64,000 nt of DNA, from positions 1 to 64,000 of the forward strand of contig CAJYAD010000003.1 of NCBI GenBank assembly GCA_913064775.1, written 5' to 3'. Both the position numbers and the translations under genes were made by a program. This document shows, in pieces, positions 39,382-49,881 of this stretch; positions within the stretch are counted from its first letter, which is position 1; every line of letters begins with the position of its first letter. Source of the DNA: an uncultured Albidovulum sp. Its GTDB lineage: Bacteria > Pseudomonadota > Alphaproteobacteria > Rhodobacterales > Rhodobacteraceae. The notes beneath the pieces were generated by a model that worked only from the letters and a program-made list of their open reading frames with translations, was not told where the DNA came from and ran no database searches.

Positions 39382-39870
39382 ATGGCCAAGATCGAGGTGG
39401 GCATCATCATGGGCAGTCAGTCCGACTGGCCCACGATGAAGGAAGCCGCCGTGCTTCTGGACGCGCTGCAGGTGCCCTATGAGGCCCGGATCGTCTCGGC
39501 CCACCGCACGCCGGACCGGCTGTGGACCTATGGCAAGGAGGCCGTGGGCCGCGGCCTGAAGGTGATCATCGCGGGCGCCGGCGGGGCCGCGCATCTGCCC
39601 GGGATGATGGCCTCGAAGACCCGGGTGCCGGTGATCGGCGTGCCGATCCAGACGCGGGCGCTGTCGGGTGTCGACAGCCTTTACTCCATCGTCCAGATGC
39701 CGCGCGGCTTTCCCGTTGCCACCATGGCGATCGGGGCGGCGGGCGCGGCCAATGCGGGCCTGATGGCCGCCGCGATCCTGGCCAATGGCGACCCCGCGCT
39801 GGCCGAGCGGCTGGACCGCTGGCGCGCCGATCTGTCGGCCTCGATCCCCGAGGAGCCCCAGGATGACTGA
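39382..39870 (+). CDS. purE: N5-carboxyaminoimidazole ribonucleotide mutase
   Basis: A 162-aa enzyme of purine synthesis that converts N5-CAIR to CAIR. Motifs are [11 protein letters not shown] (residues ~9-19), VSAHRTPDR and [27 protein letters not shown] precedes the ATG. It overlaps purK by eight bases and acts on the product of PurK. Confidence 0.96.
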   Translation: MAKIEVGIIMGSQSDWPTMKEAAVLLDALQVPYEARIVSAHRTPDRLWTYGKEAVGRGLKVIIAGAGGAAHLPGMMASKTRVPVIGVPIQTRALSGVDSLYSIVQMPRGFPVATMAIGAAGAANAGLMAAAILANGDPALAERLDRWRADLSASIPEEPQDD

Positions 39871-40942
39871 ACCGCTGTCGACCGGCGCCACCGTCGGCAT
39901 CCTCGGCGGTGGACAGCTGGGGCGGATGCTGTCGGCCGCCGCCGCACGGCTGGGCCTGAGGACCCATATCTATGAGCCCGGCGCCCGACCGCCCGCGGCC
40001 GATGTCGCCCATGCCGTGACCACCGCCCCCTATGAGGACGAGGCCGCGCTGCTGGCCTTCGCGGCGGCCGTCGACGTCATCACCTATGAATTCGAGAACG
40101 TCCCCACCGCGGCGCTTGATCTGCTGGAAGCGCATCGCCCGATCCGGCCCGGGCGGCGCGCCCTGGCCGTCAGCCAGGACCGGATCGCCGAAAAAGATTT
40201 CCTCACCAGCCTGGGCCTGTCCACCGCCCCCTATGCCGCCGTCGACAGCGCCACGGATCTGGAGGCCGCGATTGCCCGCATCGGCACGCCCGCGATCCTG
40301 AAGACCACGCGGCTGGGCTATGATGGCAAGGGCCAGGCGCGGCTGTCTTCGCCCGCCGATGCGGCGACGGCGCTGGCAGCGATGCAGGACGCCCCGGCGG
40401 TGCTGGAGGGCTTCGTCGATTTCAGCCACGAGGTCAGCGTGATCGCCGCCCGCGGCCCCAGCGGCGAGGTCGCGGCCTATGACCCGGGCGAGAACATCCA
40501 CCGCGACGGCATCCTCTACACCACCACCGTGCCCGCGCGGCTAAGCCCGGTGCTGCGCTCGGACGCGGTGCTGATCGCGGCCCGCATCCTCAACGCGCTG
40601 GATTACGTCGGCGTGCTGGGGGTGGAGCTGTTCGTGACGCCGCAAGGCCTGCTGGTCAACGAGATCGCGCCCCGGGTCCACAACTCCGGGCATTGGACGC
40701 AGAACGGCTGCACCGTGGATCAGTTCGAACAGCATATCCGCGCCGTTGCCGGCTGGCCGCTGGGCGACGGGGCGCGCCACAGCAATGTGGTGATGACCAA
40801 TCTCATCGGCGACGAGATCGCCGAGGTGCCGGCGCTGGCGCATGAGCCGATGTGCGCGCTGCATCTTTACGGCAAGGCCGAGGCCCGGCCGGGCCGCAAG
40901 ATGGGCCATGTGAACCGCGTCACCGGCGCCGCGCGCGGTTAG
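39863..40942 (+). CDS. purK: 5-(carboxyamino)imidazole ribonucleotide synthase
   Basis: A 359-aa ATP-grasp enzyme that makes N5-CAIR from AIR, bicarbonate and ATP. It shows the N-terminal [39 protein letters not shown] and the ATP-grasp metal site [14 protein letters not shown]. The start at 39863 lies within the purE 3' end with an AGGAG site, so translation is coupled. Confidence 0.96.
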   Translation: MTEPLSTGATVGILGGGQLGRMLSAAAARLGLRTHIYEPGARPPAADVAHAVTTAPYEDEAALLAFAAAVDVITYEFENVPTAALDLLEAHRPIRPGRRALAVSQDRIAEKDFLTSLGLSTAPYAAVDSATDLEAAIARIGTPAILKTTRLGYDGKGQARLSSPADAATALAAMQDAPAVLEGFVDFSHEVSVIAARGPSGEVAAYDPGENIHRDGILYTTTVPARLSPVLRSDAVLIAARILNALDYVGVLGVELFVTPQGLLVNEIAPRVHNSGHWTQNGCTVDQFEQHIRAVAGWPLGDGARHSNVVMTNLIGDEIAEVPALAHEPMCALHLYGKAEARPGRKMGHVNRVTGAARG

Positions 40943-41114
40943 GCCCGCCCCCGCCCCTGCCGCGCCCCTTCATCACGAATCGGTGGTTTTCCGCCGGCCC
41001 GACTGGCGCCGCCGGAACCGTGACCCCATGTGATGCGTCTGTCCGGCATACGATCCGCGCGCGGCCTCGGCCGCGTGCGGAAAACCGTCATCCTTTGCGA
41101 AGGAGGAGAAAGAC

Positions 41115-41618
41115 ATGAATGTTGTTTCCAAGAAAGCCGGTGTCCCCCGCGGTGCGGTCGCCGCTGCCCTGTCGCTGGCGCTTGGCGCCGCGGTGGTCAC
41201 CCCCGCCTATGCCGATAACGGCGAAATCTCCCGCGGGCTGATCATCGGGGCGATCGGCGGCTATGCGCTGAGCCAGATGCAAAACCAGCACCAGCGCCAG
41301 ACCGTGGGCCGCGACTATGTGGTCGAGCATCCCACCTATCGCAGCCGCGACGATGACGACCGGGTGGTGAACGAATATGTCTACACCCCCACGGCGGCCT
41401 CGCCCACGCAGCGCGCCTTCAACAGCCAGCAGCGCAAGATGCGGGTCTCGATCCAGTATCAGTTGATGCAGCGCGGCCTCTACAATGGCGCGCTGGATGG
41501 CGCTTGGGGGCCGCAGACCTCGAATGCGCTATACGCCTTCGCGCGCAACCACCGCATGGAGGGCAAGCTGACCACCGTGCGTGGCTCGGACCGGCTGTTT
41601 GCCAAGCTTCTGGGCTGA
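41115..41618 (+). CDS. Exported peptidoglycan-binding-domain protein
   Basis: 167 aa with a signal peptide (cleavage after VTPAYA, ~34), a Gln/His-rich spacer (SQMQNQHQRQT) and a C-terminal PG_binding_1-like segment (YQLMQRGLYNGALDGAWGPQTSNALYAF is the core region, ~115-142). GAAGGAGGAG precedes the ATG. It probably sits in the periplasm at the cell wall. Its stop lies seven bases from that of the convergent hydantoinase-like gene. Confidence 0.82.
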   Translation: MNVVSKKAGVPRGAVAAALSLALGAAVVTPAYADNGEISRGLIIGAIGGYALSQMQNQHQRQTVGRDYVVEHPTYRSRDDDDRVVNEYVYTPTAASPTQRAFNSQQRKMRVSIQYQLMQRGLYNGALDGAWGPQTSNALYAFARNHRMEGKLTTVRGSDRLFAKLLG

Positions 41619-41625
41619 CGCGCCG

Positions 41626-43677
41626 CTATGACGCGATCCGGGGCCTGCCTGTGGCGGTGACGCCCAGGCGGGCCTCGATGAACATCCGGCCCCCTTCGAT
41701 CGCGACTTCGCGGATGTCGCGGGTGGGGATCAGGCGCACCTCCTCGGCCCCCGCACTACGGGCCCGCGCGCGCGCCAGATCGGCGCAGGCGGCCTCGGCC
41801 GCATCCAGCGCCGCGTCGCGATCGCCGTAGCTTTCGATCCCGCCCGGAAGATGGACGGAAAAGCGGCCCGCGGCCGGCTGGGTCACCAGAACTTCCGCCC
41901 GCATCGAGACCTGCCCCACCACCGCGCCGATCGCATTGGCCACACCGGCATGTTCGGGCAGGATCACGCGGGTGTTCAGCATCTTCCCCACCGCCCCGTA
42001 ATAGGCCGGCGCCGAGGCCCCCAGCCCCACCACCGGCACCCCAAGCCGTGCCTCCAGCGTCACCAGGCCCGCGCGCCGGGCAAAGGCCGCGCGGGTCAGC
42101 GCATGCCGGGCCAGGGTCTCGGGCGGCTCCTGCCAGGCGGGATCGTCCTCGGCGAAGGCGGCTTCCAGCAGGCAGTCGACGGTCTGGGCCTGCAGCCGGG
42201 CGATGATGGCGCGGGCCAGCGTGTGCGCATCCGGCGCGATCCGCTCGCCGCGCCCGTCGCGGCGCCGGGCCATCAGGCGCAGGGCCTTCTCGGCGGCGCC
42301 CGCGTCCCAGGCGGAAAGGCCCCCCAGAACATGGCTCGCGTCCGAGGGCGTGACGCCGGCGACCGACACCAGCCCCAGCTGCACCAGACGCGCCAGGGCC
42401 GCGGCCTCGATCCTTGTCTTCAGCACCATGCCCAGCGGCGCCGGGCCGGGGGCGATACGGGCCCAAAGCGCGGCCTCGCGCGGGGTCAGGCCCAAGGGCT
42501 GACCCGGGGTCTGGCCCGGGGTCTGGCCCTGACCGGTGGGCAGCACGAAGCGGCCATCGTCCTGGCCGGGCGACTCGATTCCCAGCGCCCGGTCCAGCGC
42601 GGCATGCACCATCTCGGGCGCCTGAATGGCTAGCAATGACACCGGCACCAGCCGCCGCGGTCCCAGCTGAAGACCCGCAGCCAGATCCTCCGTCAGCCCC
42701 TCCAACAGATGCACCTCGCTGTCGCCGCCAAGGCCGGTAGAGCGCGTCGCCACCGCCTCGACCATGGTGCGCCAGCCGCCGACGCGCGCGCCCTCCGGGT
42801 CGATCGCCGGGCGGCCGCCGCGCAGGATCGCCACATCGGTCGTGGTGCCGCCGATGTCGGACACCAGCGCGTCCTCGACCCCGGTCAGCCAGCGCGCGCC
42901 GACGATCGAGGCGGCGGGGCCGGACAGGATCGTCTCGATCGGGCGTGAGCGCGCCAGCGACGCCGAGATCAGCGCCCCGTCGCCGCGCACCACCATCAGC
43001 GGCGCCGAGACGCCGATCGCCGCCAGATGCCGCTCGCAGGCGTCGATCAGCCGGGTGATCATGCCGATCAGCCGCGCGTTCAGCACCGCCGTCAGCGCCC
43101 GCTTCGGGCCGTTGAGATTGGCTGACAATTCATGCGAGCAGGTCACCGGATGGCTGGTGACGCGGCGGATCAGCCCGGCCGCGGCCAGTTCATGCGCGGG
43201 ATTGCGGGTCGCGAAACTGGCGGCCACCGCAAAGCCCTGCACCTGGGGCGCAAGGCGGCGCACCTCGGCCTCCAGCAAGCCCAGATCGAGCGGGGCAAGC
43301 TCGGCCCCCGCATGGCTGTGGCCGCCGGCCAGCGACACCACCGGATCGCCGGCCAGCGCGGTCGCAAGCCCACCACGGGCCAGATCGTCGGCGCCAAAGC
43401 CGATGAAGATCAGGGCGACGCGACCGCCCTGCCCCTCGACCAGCGCATTGGTGGCCAGCGTGGTCGAGAGCGAGACCAGCGACACCGCGCCCGCCGCCAC
43501 GCCCGCGCGGGCCAGCGCCGCATCCACCGCGCGGCCCACCCCCAGGGTCAGATCGGCACGCGTGGTCAGCGACTTGGCCGTGCCGATAACCCGGCCGGCC
43601 GCGCCGCCCGGCGCCTCTTCCAGCACCGCCGCATCGGTATAGGTGCCGCCGGTGTCAACGCCCAGAAGTACCGCCAT
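41626..43677 (-). CDS. Hydantoinase/oxoprolinase family protein (HyuA-like)
   Basis: 683 aa from the ATG at 43677. The N-terminal HydA_N domain starts LLGVDTGGTYTDAAVL (phosphate-binding), followed by an actin-like ATPase core with DIGGTTTDVAILRGGRP (about 275-291) and a C-terminal region with NAIGAVVGQVSMRAEV. Such proteins hydrolyse 5-oxoproline, hydantoins or related lactams with ATP, usually with a HyuB partner; no hyuB is beside it. Pro/Gly repeats (GQTPGQTPGQPLG, ~390-402) form a short linker. The substrate is unknown. Confidence 0.85.
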   Translation of the reverse strand: MAVLLGVDTGGTYTDAAVLEEAPGGAAGRVIGTAKSLTTRADLTLGVGRAVDAALARAGVAAGAVSLVSLSTTLATNALVEGQGGRVALIFIGFGADDLARGGLATALAGDPVVSLAGGHSHAGAELAPLDLGLLEAEVRRLAPQVQGFAVAASFATRNPAHELAAAGLIRRVTSHPVTCSHELSANLNGPKRALTAVLNARLIGMITRLIDACERHLAAIGVSAPLMVVRGDGALISASLARSRPIETILSGPAASIVGARWLTGVEDALVSDIGGTTTDVAILRGGRPAIDPEGARVGGWRTMVEAVATRSTGLGGDSEVHLLEGLTEDLAAGLQLGPRRLVPVSLLAIQAPEMVHAALDRALGIESPGQDDGRFVLPTGQGQTPGQTPGQPLGLTPREAALWARIAPGPAPLGMVLKTRIEAAALARLVQLGLVSVAGVTPSDASHVLGGLSAWDAGAAEKALRLMARRRDGRGERIAPDAHTLARAIIARLQAQTVDCLLEAAFAEDDPAWQEPPETLARHALTRAAFARRAGLVTLEARLGVPVVGLGASAPAYYGAVGKMLNTRVILPEHAGVANAIGAVVGQVSMRAEVLVTQPAAGRFSVHLPGGIESYGDRDAALDAAEAACADLARARARSAGAEEVRLIPTRDIREVAIEGGRMFIEARLGVTATGRPRIAS

Positions 43678-43777
43678 CGCCGCCCTTTCCCGCCCCGCCC
43701 ATGACATTGCGCGACATCATTCATTCCGACGTTCAGCCCGTTTCCGCCAAGGCGCAAGGGCGATGCAAGGGTTGGAT

Positions 43778-43923
43778 TGCGGGCTCGGCGCCGGGGGTTT
43801 CACACCCCCGGACCCCCGTGGGATATTTCAACCAGAAAGAAGACCGGGATCGCTTTGCCCTTTCTTTCTGGCACAAATATCCCGGGGGTGCAGGGGGGCA
43901 GAGCCCCCGCCGCCGAGCCCGCA
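43778..43923. repeat. Large composite palindrome (146 bp)
   Basis: Outer arms TGCGGGCTCGGCG (43778-43790) and its exact complement (43911-43923) enclose a hairpin CCGGGGG-loop-CCCCCGG (43791-43811) and core arms 43820-43842 and 43860-43883 of the GGGATATTT/CCAGAAAG type. It ends one base before the GST stop codon. It is the most complete copy of the family in the window. Confidence 0.8.
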
Positions 43924-43924
43924 C

Positions 43925-44524
43925 TTATTTCGCCATCGCCCGCTGGAACCCCGGGCGGGCCGTGGTCTGTTCGAGATAGTCAATCAGCCGGGGTTCGGTC
44001 ACCGGAAAATTCGCCGAGGTCGCCCAGACCAGGCAATGGCCCAGCAAGATATTGGTGACCAGGAAATCCTCGCCCGTCGCGAAGGGCGCGCGGCCCATGC
44101 GCTGCACCAACACCTTCTGGCTGCGCTCGAATTCCCATTTCAGCGAATCCTTGATCGCCGAATGGCGCAGCTCTTCGGGCAGGATGAAGCTGTGGCGCGC
44201 CGCGACCCAAAGCACCGAGTCGAATTCGTCGAGCAGGAATTGCGTCAGGCTGTCTTGCCGGGCGCGCTCCAGCGTGCCGGCCTTGTGGGTCAGCTTGCCG
44301 TGCTTGTCGGCCAGATACTGGTTGATCGCGGTTGAATCGGTGATCGCCGTGTCGCCAACGATCAGCACCGGCACCTTGCCCGACGGGTTCAGCGCCATCA
44401 CCTCCTGCGAGCGTGGCGGGGCGTTGTGATGCGTGTAGGGCAGGCCCAGCTCCTCGAGCATCCACAGCACGCGGGCCGCGCGGGTCTTGGCAGGGCCGAT
44501 CACGGTGTGGGCTTCGTTCGACAT
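43925..44524 (-). CDS. Glutathione S-transferase family protein
   Basis: A 199-aa GST with an N-terminal thioredoxin fold (ARVLWMLEELGLPYTHHN, then NPSGKVPVLIVGDTAITDST with the cis-Pro and glutathione contact) and an all-helical C-terminal domain. It is a cytosolic detoxification or reductase enzyme with unknown substrate. It ends beside the composite palindrome. Confidence 0.88.
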   Translation of the reverse strand: MSNEAHTVIGPAKTRAARVLWMLEELGLPYTHHNAPPRSQEVMALNPSGKVPVLIVGDTAITDSTAINQYLADKHGKLTHKAGTLERARQDSLTQFLLDEFDSVLWVAARHSFILPEELRHSAIKDSLKWEFERSQKVLVQRMGRAPFATGEDFLVTNILLGHCLVWATSANFPVTEPRLIDYLEQTTARPGFQRAMAK

Positions 44525-44533
44525 CTTGTGCTC

Positions 44534-45556
44534 CTATCGTTGGGCCAGCATGGCAAGGCGGATCAGGCTGCGTTCCATCACCGCGCGGGCGGGCGCCCGG
44601 GACGAGGAGCGCAGGGCGAGGTCGGTCTCGATCAGGATGGCAAGCGCGGTTTCCACCTTGCGCCCCCCCCATTGGCGCAGCTGGCGCTGCATCCGGTCGC
44701 GGCGCGGGCCGAAGACCGGCGGGCGCAGCCGCTGCAGCCCCGCCGCCGCGCCGCCCGGATCCGAGGCCGCAGCATGCAGCGCGCGGAAATGGCGCAGCGC
44801 GAAGATGCACAGCGTCACCGGCGCCACACCCTGCCCCTCCAACCGGGTCAGCAGCGGGCCGAGTTCCCCCTGGCGGCCCTCGGCCACCACGTCGATCACC
44901 TCGTCCACCCCGGCCTCGGTGCTGCGCGGCGCCGACAGCGCCACCTCTTCTGCCGTCAGGGGGGTGGTGTCGCCGAATTTGTAAAGGCCGATCTTCTCGA
45001 CCGTCTGGCGGAAATCGCCCGGGTCGAGCGTGCGCGCCAGCGCCAGAAGATCGGTCATCGCCGCGTCGTCGATCCGCGCAAGGCCCGCCTTCTTCAGCTC
45101 GGCGTCGATCTCGTCGCGGCCGGGCGGGTCGTCGTAGATGCCGATGGCATAGGCGGATTTGTGGCCCTCGAACAGCTTGCGCAGGCCCGAGCGGGCATTC
45201 AGCTGCCCCGCCGTCACCACGATCGCCGCGTCGCCCGCCCGCCAGTCGGCCAGCGCCGTCTCGATCAGCTTGGCCAGCCCGTCGCCGGCGTCCTCGACAA
45301 AGGCCACGCGGGGGCCGGGAAAGAAGCCCTGGGCCTTCACCGCGTCCAGCAGCGCCGCGCCGTCCTTGCGCAGATCGGCGGCGGGGATCCGGGTCAGGCG
45401 CATCTCGGACTCGCCCGCGGGGCCGATCAGGGCGGCGATCGCCTCTTGCCGCTTCAGCGCCACCCGCATCGCGTCGCTGCCGTACAGCAGCAGCCCCGCC
45501 CGCGCGGGGTCGGGGCGGGCGATGTAGCGGCGTGCCTCGGGCCCCGAAAGCTTCAT
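44534..45556 (-). CDS. holA: DNA polymerase III subunit delta
   Basis: About 340 aa, the clamp-loader wrench that opens the sliding clamp. The N-terminal [21 protein letters not shown] and GLLLYGSDAMRVALKRQ are typical of alphaproteobacterial HolA; the C-terminal region is helical. The ATG at 45556 overlaps the lptE stop (ATGA). leuS-lptE-holA is a conserved operon order. Confidence 0.93.
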   Translation of the reverse strand: MKLSGPEARRYIARPDPARAGLLLYGSDAMRVALKRQEAIAALIGPAGESEMRLTRIPAADLRKDGAALLDAVKAQGFFPGPRVAFVEDAGDGLAKLIETALADWRAGDAAIVVTAGQLNARSGLRKLFEGHKSAYAIGIYDDPPGRDEIDAELKKAGLARIDDAAMTDLLALARTLDPGDFRQTVEKIGLYKFGDTTPLTAEEVALSAPRSTEAGVDEVIDVVAEGRQGELGPLLTRLEGQGVAPVTLCIFALRHFRALHAAASDPGGAAAGLQRLRPPVFGPRRDRMQRQLRQWGGRKVETALAILIETDLALRSSSRAPARAVMERSLIRLAMLAQR

Positions 45557-46047
45557 TTGTTCCACTGCGCCGAGGTGGCGATCAGCCGGGTGACGATCTC
45601 ATCTGCAAGGATCACCATCAGGCGCTGGTGCGCATCGGCCCGCGCCGCCAGCGTGGCCACGGTGGACCCGGTCGCGCCGTAGGAGGTGAAGCTGTGCACC
45701 TCGCCCTGGCTGAGCGTGTGGCCCGAGGCGGCGTCGCGCAGCGTGAAATGCACCGCGCCCGCGACATCGTAGCGGGTGGTGATGTTGAGGGGGGTGATCG
45801 CGACGGCGGTTTCGCGGGTGCGGATCGTGTAGCCCAGGGTGAAGCGCGCATCCTGCGGACGGCCGAGGCGCGCCTCCAGCTCATCCACCAAGGAGAAGGC
45901 GTCGCGGTCGGGCGGGGTATCGGGGCGGATATGGCCGCGGATCCCCGCCGCCGGGCCGCCGGGGCCATAGGCCGGGGTAAAGCCGCAAGCCGCCAAAGGC
46001 AGCGCGGCCAGCGCGATCAGCAGGGAACGGCGGTCAGACGACGACAT
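45553..46047 (-). CDS. lptE: LPS-assembly lipoprotein LptE
   Basis: 164 aa. It has a lipoprotein signal with lipobox LAAC ([18 protein letters not shown]), then an LptE fold with a repeated beta/alpha pattern ([20 protein letters not shown]). It plugs and assembles the LptD barrel encoded at 19.5-21.7 kb. I took the ATG at 46047, which lies 14 bases inside the leuS 3' end and gives the correct lipoprotein start; the frame is open to 46140. Confidence 0.9.
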   Translation of the reverse strand: MSSSDRRSLLIALAALPLAACGFTPAYGPGGPAAGIRGHIRPDTPPDRDAFSLVDELEARLGRPQDARFTLGYTIRTRETAVAITPLNITTRYDVAGAVHFTLRDAASGHTLSQGEVHSFTSYGATGSTVATLAARADAHQRLMVILADEIVTRLIATSAQWNK

Positions 46048-48682
46048 TGACGATGCGACCCGGCACGACGATGACTTTCTTTGGTGCCCGCCCTTCAAGC
46101 GCGCGCACCACAGCATCGTCCGCCAGCGCGCGCTTTTCAACCTCTTCGCGCGGCATGTCCTTGGGCACGGTGATCTCGGACCGCCGCCTGCCGTTGAACT
46201 GGATCGGCAGGGTCACGCTGTCCTCGACCAGCATGGTCGGATCAGCCTTTGGCCAGGGCGCATCGGCCACCAGCCCGGTGCCCCCCAGCATATGCCAGAT
46301 TTCCTCGGCCAGATGCGGGGTCATCGGCGACATCAGTTGCGCCATGGTCAGCATCGCCTGCCGCTTGGCCCCGGCGCTGGCATCGGTGCGCTGCACCGCA
46401 TTGGCGAAGGCGTAAAGCGCGGCGACGGCCTTGTTGAAGGCGAAACCCTCGATCCCCGCAGTCACCTCGGCGATGGTGCGGTGCATGGCCTTCATCAGAT
46501 CGGCATCATGGGCGGCATCGCCGGGGCCACGCGCGTCGACCTCGGCCGCCAGCCGCCAGGCGCGGCCCAGAAACTTGTAGGCGGCCTCGGCGCCCGAGGC
46601 GGTCCATTCCACATCGCGTTCGGGCGGGCTGTCGGACATCACGAACCAGCGCGCGGTGTCGGCGCCGAAGCTTTCGACGATGCTGACCGGATCGACCACG
46701 TTCTTCTTCGATTTCGACATCTTGGCCGAGGGGATGATGTCAACGCGTGTCCCGACTAGATCGAGAACATTACGGGCATCATCTCGGTCGAAATTGGGCA
46801 TGTTTTCGGGAAGGTCGTCAACCTCTGCTCGCAAATAGGCCCGTCGGTTACCAGCACGCTCTACGATTTCGACCTCCTCGGGCAGGTGATAGACTGCGCG
46901 GCCCCTTTCGTCGCGGGTCGTGTAGATCTCATGCGTCACCATGCCTTGGGTGAAGAGCGCGTTGAAAGGTTCAATCGCGGCCTTGGGCAGGTGGCCGGTG
47001 ATCTGCATCGCCCGGGCGAAGAAGCGCGAATAGAGCAGATGCAGGATCGCGTGCTCGATGCCGCCGATATACTGATCGACATTCATCCAGTAATCGACAT
47101 CCTCGGCCACCGTCGGCGTGGTGGCGCGCGGCGCGGTGAAGCGGGCGTAGTACCACGAGCTGTCGACGAAGGTGTCCATCGTGTCGGTCTCGCGCTTGGC
47201 GAGCTTGCCGCAGGCGGGACAGGCGCAATCGCGCCAGGTCGGGTGGCGGTCCAGGGGGTTGCCGGGCTTGTCGAAGCTGACGTCCAGCGGCAGTTCAACC
47301 GGCAGGTTTTCCTTCTTCTCGGGGACCACGCCGCAGGCGTCGCAATGCACCACCGGGATCGGGCAACCCCAGTAGCGCTGGCGCGACAGGCCCCAGTCGC
47401 GCAGGCGAAACCGCGTCTGACCCCGGCCCAGGCCGTTTTCCTCGAACCAGTCGATGGTGCGGTCGATGGCCTCCTGGCTGGTGGCCTGCGTGACGCCGGC
47501 GGGTTGGTTCACATAGATCACCGGCTCGGTCTTCGGCGGCACCAGAGCCTCGGCGCCGACCTCTTCCGAAGCGCTGGGCATATGGAAGGCGTTGCGCACC
47601 GGCAGGTTGTATTTGCGCGCGAAATCCAGGTCGCGCTGGTCATGCGCCGGGCAGCCGAAGACCGCGCCGGTGCCGTAATCCATCAGCACGAAATTCCCGA
47701 TCCAGACCGGCAGCTCTCGGTCCTCGGTCGGGTGGCGCGCCGTCAGGCCGGTCTCGAACCCGCGCTTCTCGGCGGTTTCCAGCGCCTCTTCGGTGGTGCC
47801 CATGCGGCGGCAATCTGCGTTGAAGGCGGCCATCTCGGGGTTCGAGACCTCCAGCGCCTTGGCCAGCGGGTGGTCGAAGGAAATCGCGATGAAGCTGGCG
47901 CCGTGCAGCGTGTCAGGCCGGGTCGAGTAGCAGGGAACACTGTCGATCGTCCCCTCGGGGCCCGCGGTCGGCGCGGTCAGAGCAAAGTCGATCTCCAGCC
48001 CGCGGCTCTTGCCGATCCAGTTCGACTGCATCAGCCGCACCTTCTCGGGCCAGTCCTTCAGACCGTCCAGCGCCGTCAGCAGCTCATCCGCGAAATCCGA
48101 GATCCGGAAGAACCACTGGGTCAGTTCCTTGCGCTCGACCTCGGCATTCGAGCGCCAGCCCTTGCCGTCAATCACCTGCTCGTTCGCCAGCACCGTCATG
48201 TCGACCGGATCCCAGTTGACCACGGCGGCCTTGCGGGTGATCAGCCCGGCCTTCAGCATGTCGATGAACAGCGCCTGCTGCTGGCCGTAATATTCCGGGT
48301 CGCAGGTGGCGAATTCGCGGCTCCAGTCCAGCGAGAAGCCCAGCGGCTTCATCTGCTGCTTCATGTCGGCGATGTTCTGATAGGTCCAGTCGCGCGGGTT
48401 GGCGCCCTTCTCCATCGCCGCGTTCTCGGCCGGCATGCCGAAGGCGTCCCAGCCCATCGGGTGCAGCACCGAGAACCCGCACGACCGCTTGTAGCGCGCC
48501 ACCACGTCGCCCATCGTGTAGTTGCGCACATGGCCCATGTGGATGCGGCCCGACGGATAGGGGAACATCTCGAGCACGTAATATTTCGGCTTGGCCGGGT
48601 CGCGGCGCGCCAGGAAGGTGCCGGCCTTGTCCCAGGCATCTTGCCATTTCGGCTCGGTCGTGGCGGGATCGTAACGCGACAT
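46034..48682 (-). CDS. leuS: Leucyl-tRNA synthetase
   Basis: An 882-aa class I aminoacyl-tRNA synthetase. It has the HIGH-type motif HMGHVRNY (48-55), an editing (CP1) domain in the middle, a zinc-type Cys cluster (CDACG, CPACG) and KMSKS at 654-658, followed by the anticodon-binding domain. Residues ~597-649, just before KMSKS, have codon use unlike the rest (more A/T-ending codons) and look longer than usual in this position. The gene otherwise reads through without a frameshift. Confidence 0.95.
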   Translation of the reverse strand: MSRYDPATTEPKWQDAWDKAGTFLARRDPAKPKYYVLEMFPYPSGRIHMGHVRNYTMGDVVARYKRSCGFSVLHPMGWDAFGMPAENAAMEKGANPRDWTYQNIADMKQQMKPLGFSLDWSREFATCDPEYYGQQQALFIDMLKAGLITRKAAVVNWDPVDMTVLANEQVIDGKGWRSNAEVERKELTQWFFRISDFADELLTALDGLKDWPEKVRLMQSNWIGKSRGLEIDFALTAPTAGPEGTIDSVPCYSTRPDTLHGASFIAISFDHPLAKALEVSNPEMAAFNADCRRMGTTEEALETAEKRGFETGLTARHPTEDRELPVWIGNFVLMDYGTGAVFGCPAHDQRDLDFARKYNLPVRNAFHMPSASEEVGAEALVPPKTEPVIYVNQPAGVTQATSQEAIDRTIDWFEENGLGRGQTRFRLRDWGLSRQRYWGCPIPVVHCDACGVVPEKKENLPVELPLDVSFDKPGNPLDRHPTWRDCACPACGKLAKRETDTMDTFVDSSWYYARFTAPRATTPTVAEDVDYWMNVDQYIGGIEHAILHLLYSRFFARAMQITGHLPKAAIEPFNALFTQGMVTHEIYTTRDERGRAVYHLPEEVEIVERAGNRRAYLRAEVDDLPENMPNFDRDDARNVLDLVGTRVDIIPSAKMSKSKKNVVDPVSIVESFGADTARWFVMSDSPPERDVEWTASGAEAAYKFLGRAWRLAAEVDARGPGDAAHDADLMKAMHRTIAEVTAGIEGFAFNKAVAALYAFANAVQRTDASAGAKRQAMLTMAQLMSPMTPHLAEEIWHMLGGTGLVADAPWPKADPTMLVEDSVTLPIQFNGRRRSEITVPKDMPREEVEKRALADDAVVRALEGRAPKKVIVVPGRIVNVVV

Positions 48683-48876
48683 GAAAGGCCCCTTGGTCGG
48701 AAATGGACGCGGAGGCCGTTATATCGTGGCAGGCGCCAAGGTCCAGCCGGGAATGGCCCCTGCGCCATCGACCGCCGGGCATCCCGCGACGGCGGCGGCG
48801 CGCCCCGGGGCCTGTGCCGCGCGCGCGCCAAGGCGCGGCCGGCGTCGGCGGACAATCCCGCCGACGCCGCCAAAGC

Positions 48877-49509
48877 CTACATGGCTTTCGAATGCGGGGC
48901 GAGTTGCCAGACCTCGTCGACGATCTTGTGGCCACGGTAGACCAGCACATAGCGCACCGGCAGCTTCATCTTGCCGGTGAACAGCACATCGGCCGTCACC
49001 GTCATGCCCTGCTTGTCGCCGCGAACCTTCACGTCGCTTACCCGGACGGTCGCTTTGCCCATGTCATGTTCGTAGCGCTGCCAGACATCCTTGATCGCCT
49101 CGTGACCGCGATAGGTGCCGTTCAACTTGCCGCCCACCCAGTTCAGCGTGGCGTGCGGCGAATACTGGCTCAGCATTGCACCGATCCGACCGGACGCGAT
49201 GTCCTTGAAATGGCGTTCGGCATCGGGGGCGTGCATGCCCGCCTTGCTGACGGCCTGCGTCGCCATCTTGGCGCTGACCGGGGCCTTGGCCGTCACCGAG
49301 GCGGTGCCGCTGGTGCCCATGGTCGCGGTGGTGCCGGTTGCCGGGGCCATGCCCGTCGCCGGGGCCGGGGTCGAACCGCTGGCCGCGGAACTGCCCGACG
49401 CGGGCGCCGCCGTGCCAGTGACATCCCCCGCCGCCGCGCCGCTGGCGGCAAAGGCGGGCCCGACGGCAAGCGCCGCGTCGCTGGCAAGGATCAGGGCTTT
49501 CATCTTCAT
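48877..49509 (-). CDS. Exported NTF2/SnoaL-like protein
   Basis: 210 aa from the ATG at 49509 (GGAG seven bases upstream). It has a signal peptide (ALILASDAALAVGPAFAAS), then a low-complexity Ala/Thr/Ser/Pro linker of ~60 residues, then a SnoaL-like cone-fold domain (AERHFKDIASGRIGAMLSQY, LNWVGGKLNGTYRGHEAI, and YRGHKIVDEVWQL). No catalytic residues can be assigned. It is probably a periplasmic protein of unknown function. It is separated from leuS by ~190 bases. Confidence 0.8.
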   Translation of the reverse strand: MKMKALILASDAALAVGPAFAASGAAAGDVTGTAAPASGSSAASGSTPAPATGMAPATGTTATMGTSGTASVTAKAPVSAKMATQAVSKAGMHAPDAERHFKDIASGRIGAMLSQYSPHATLNWVGGKLNGTYRGHEAIKDVWQRYEHDMGKATVRVSDVKVRGDKQGMTVTADVLFTGKMKLPVRYVLVYRGHKIVDEVWQLAPHSKAM

Positions 49510-49644
49510 GGGACATCTCCTGTTCGCATGATTGCAAACAGGAACGCCGCCCGTCGGGGCCGCGTTCCCCTGCTGGGCGGCGCCTCCCCGCAGTGTGATC
49601 AATCGTGTCGGCGGCGGAGCGGAAGATACCCCGGAAAGCGGCCT

Positions 49645-49881
49645 CTAGCCGTCGATCTTGCGCGCCTCCGAGGCCAGCATGATCGGGATGCCATCGCGGA
49701 TCTGATAAGCCAGATGCGCGGCCTTCGACACCAGTTCCTGCGCCTTGGCGTCATAGCTGAGCGGACCCAGGGTCAGCGGACAGACCAGAGCCTCCAGCAT
49801 GTGCCGGTCGAACGGGGCCGCGGCGGGCCCGGACGGAGAGGCGGTCGGCGTGGCGCCCGGCGTGGCAGGCTGGTCGGTCAT
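49645..49881 (-). CDS. Trm112 family protein
   Basis: 78 aa. The Trm112 core starts at [20 protein letters not shown] and ends [20 protein letters not shown] Pro/Ala/Thr-rich leader of ~24 residues precedes it. In bacteria these small proteins are thought to bind methyltransferases or act near envelope biosynthesis. The start overlaps the LON-domain gene stop (ATGA). Confidence 0.88.
   Translation of the reverse strand: MTDQPATPGATPTASPSGPAAAPFDRHMLEALVCPLTLGPLSYDAKAQELVSKAAHLAYQIRDGIPIMLASEARKIDG

Noticed and set aside
46886-48940. Open frame of 684 codons opposite leuS
   Set aside because: Antisense shadow of a conserved synthetase; composition is typical of a reverse-strand artefact.
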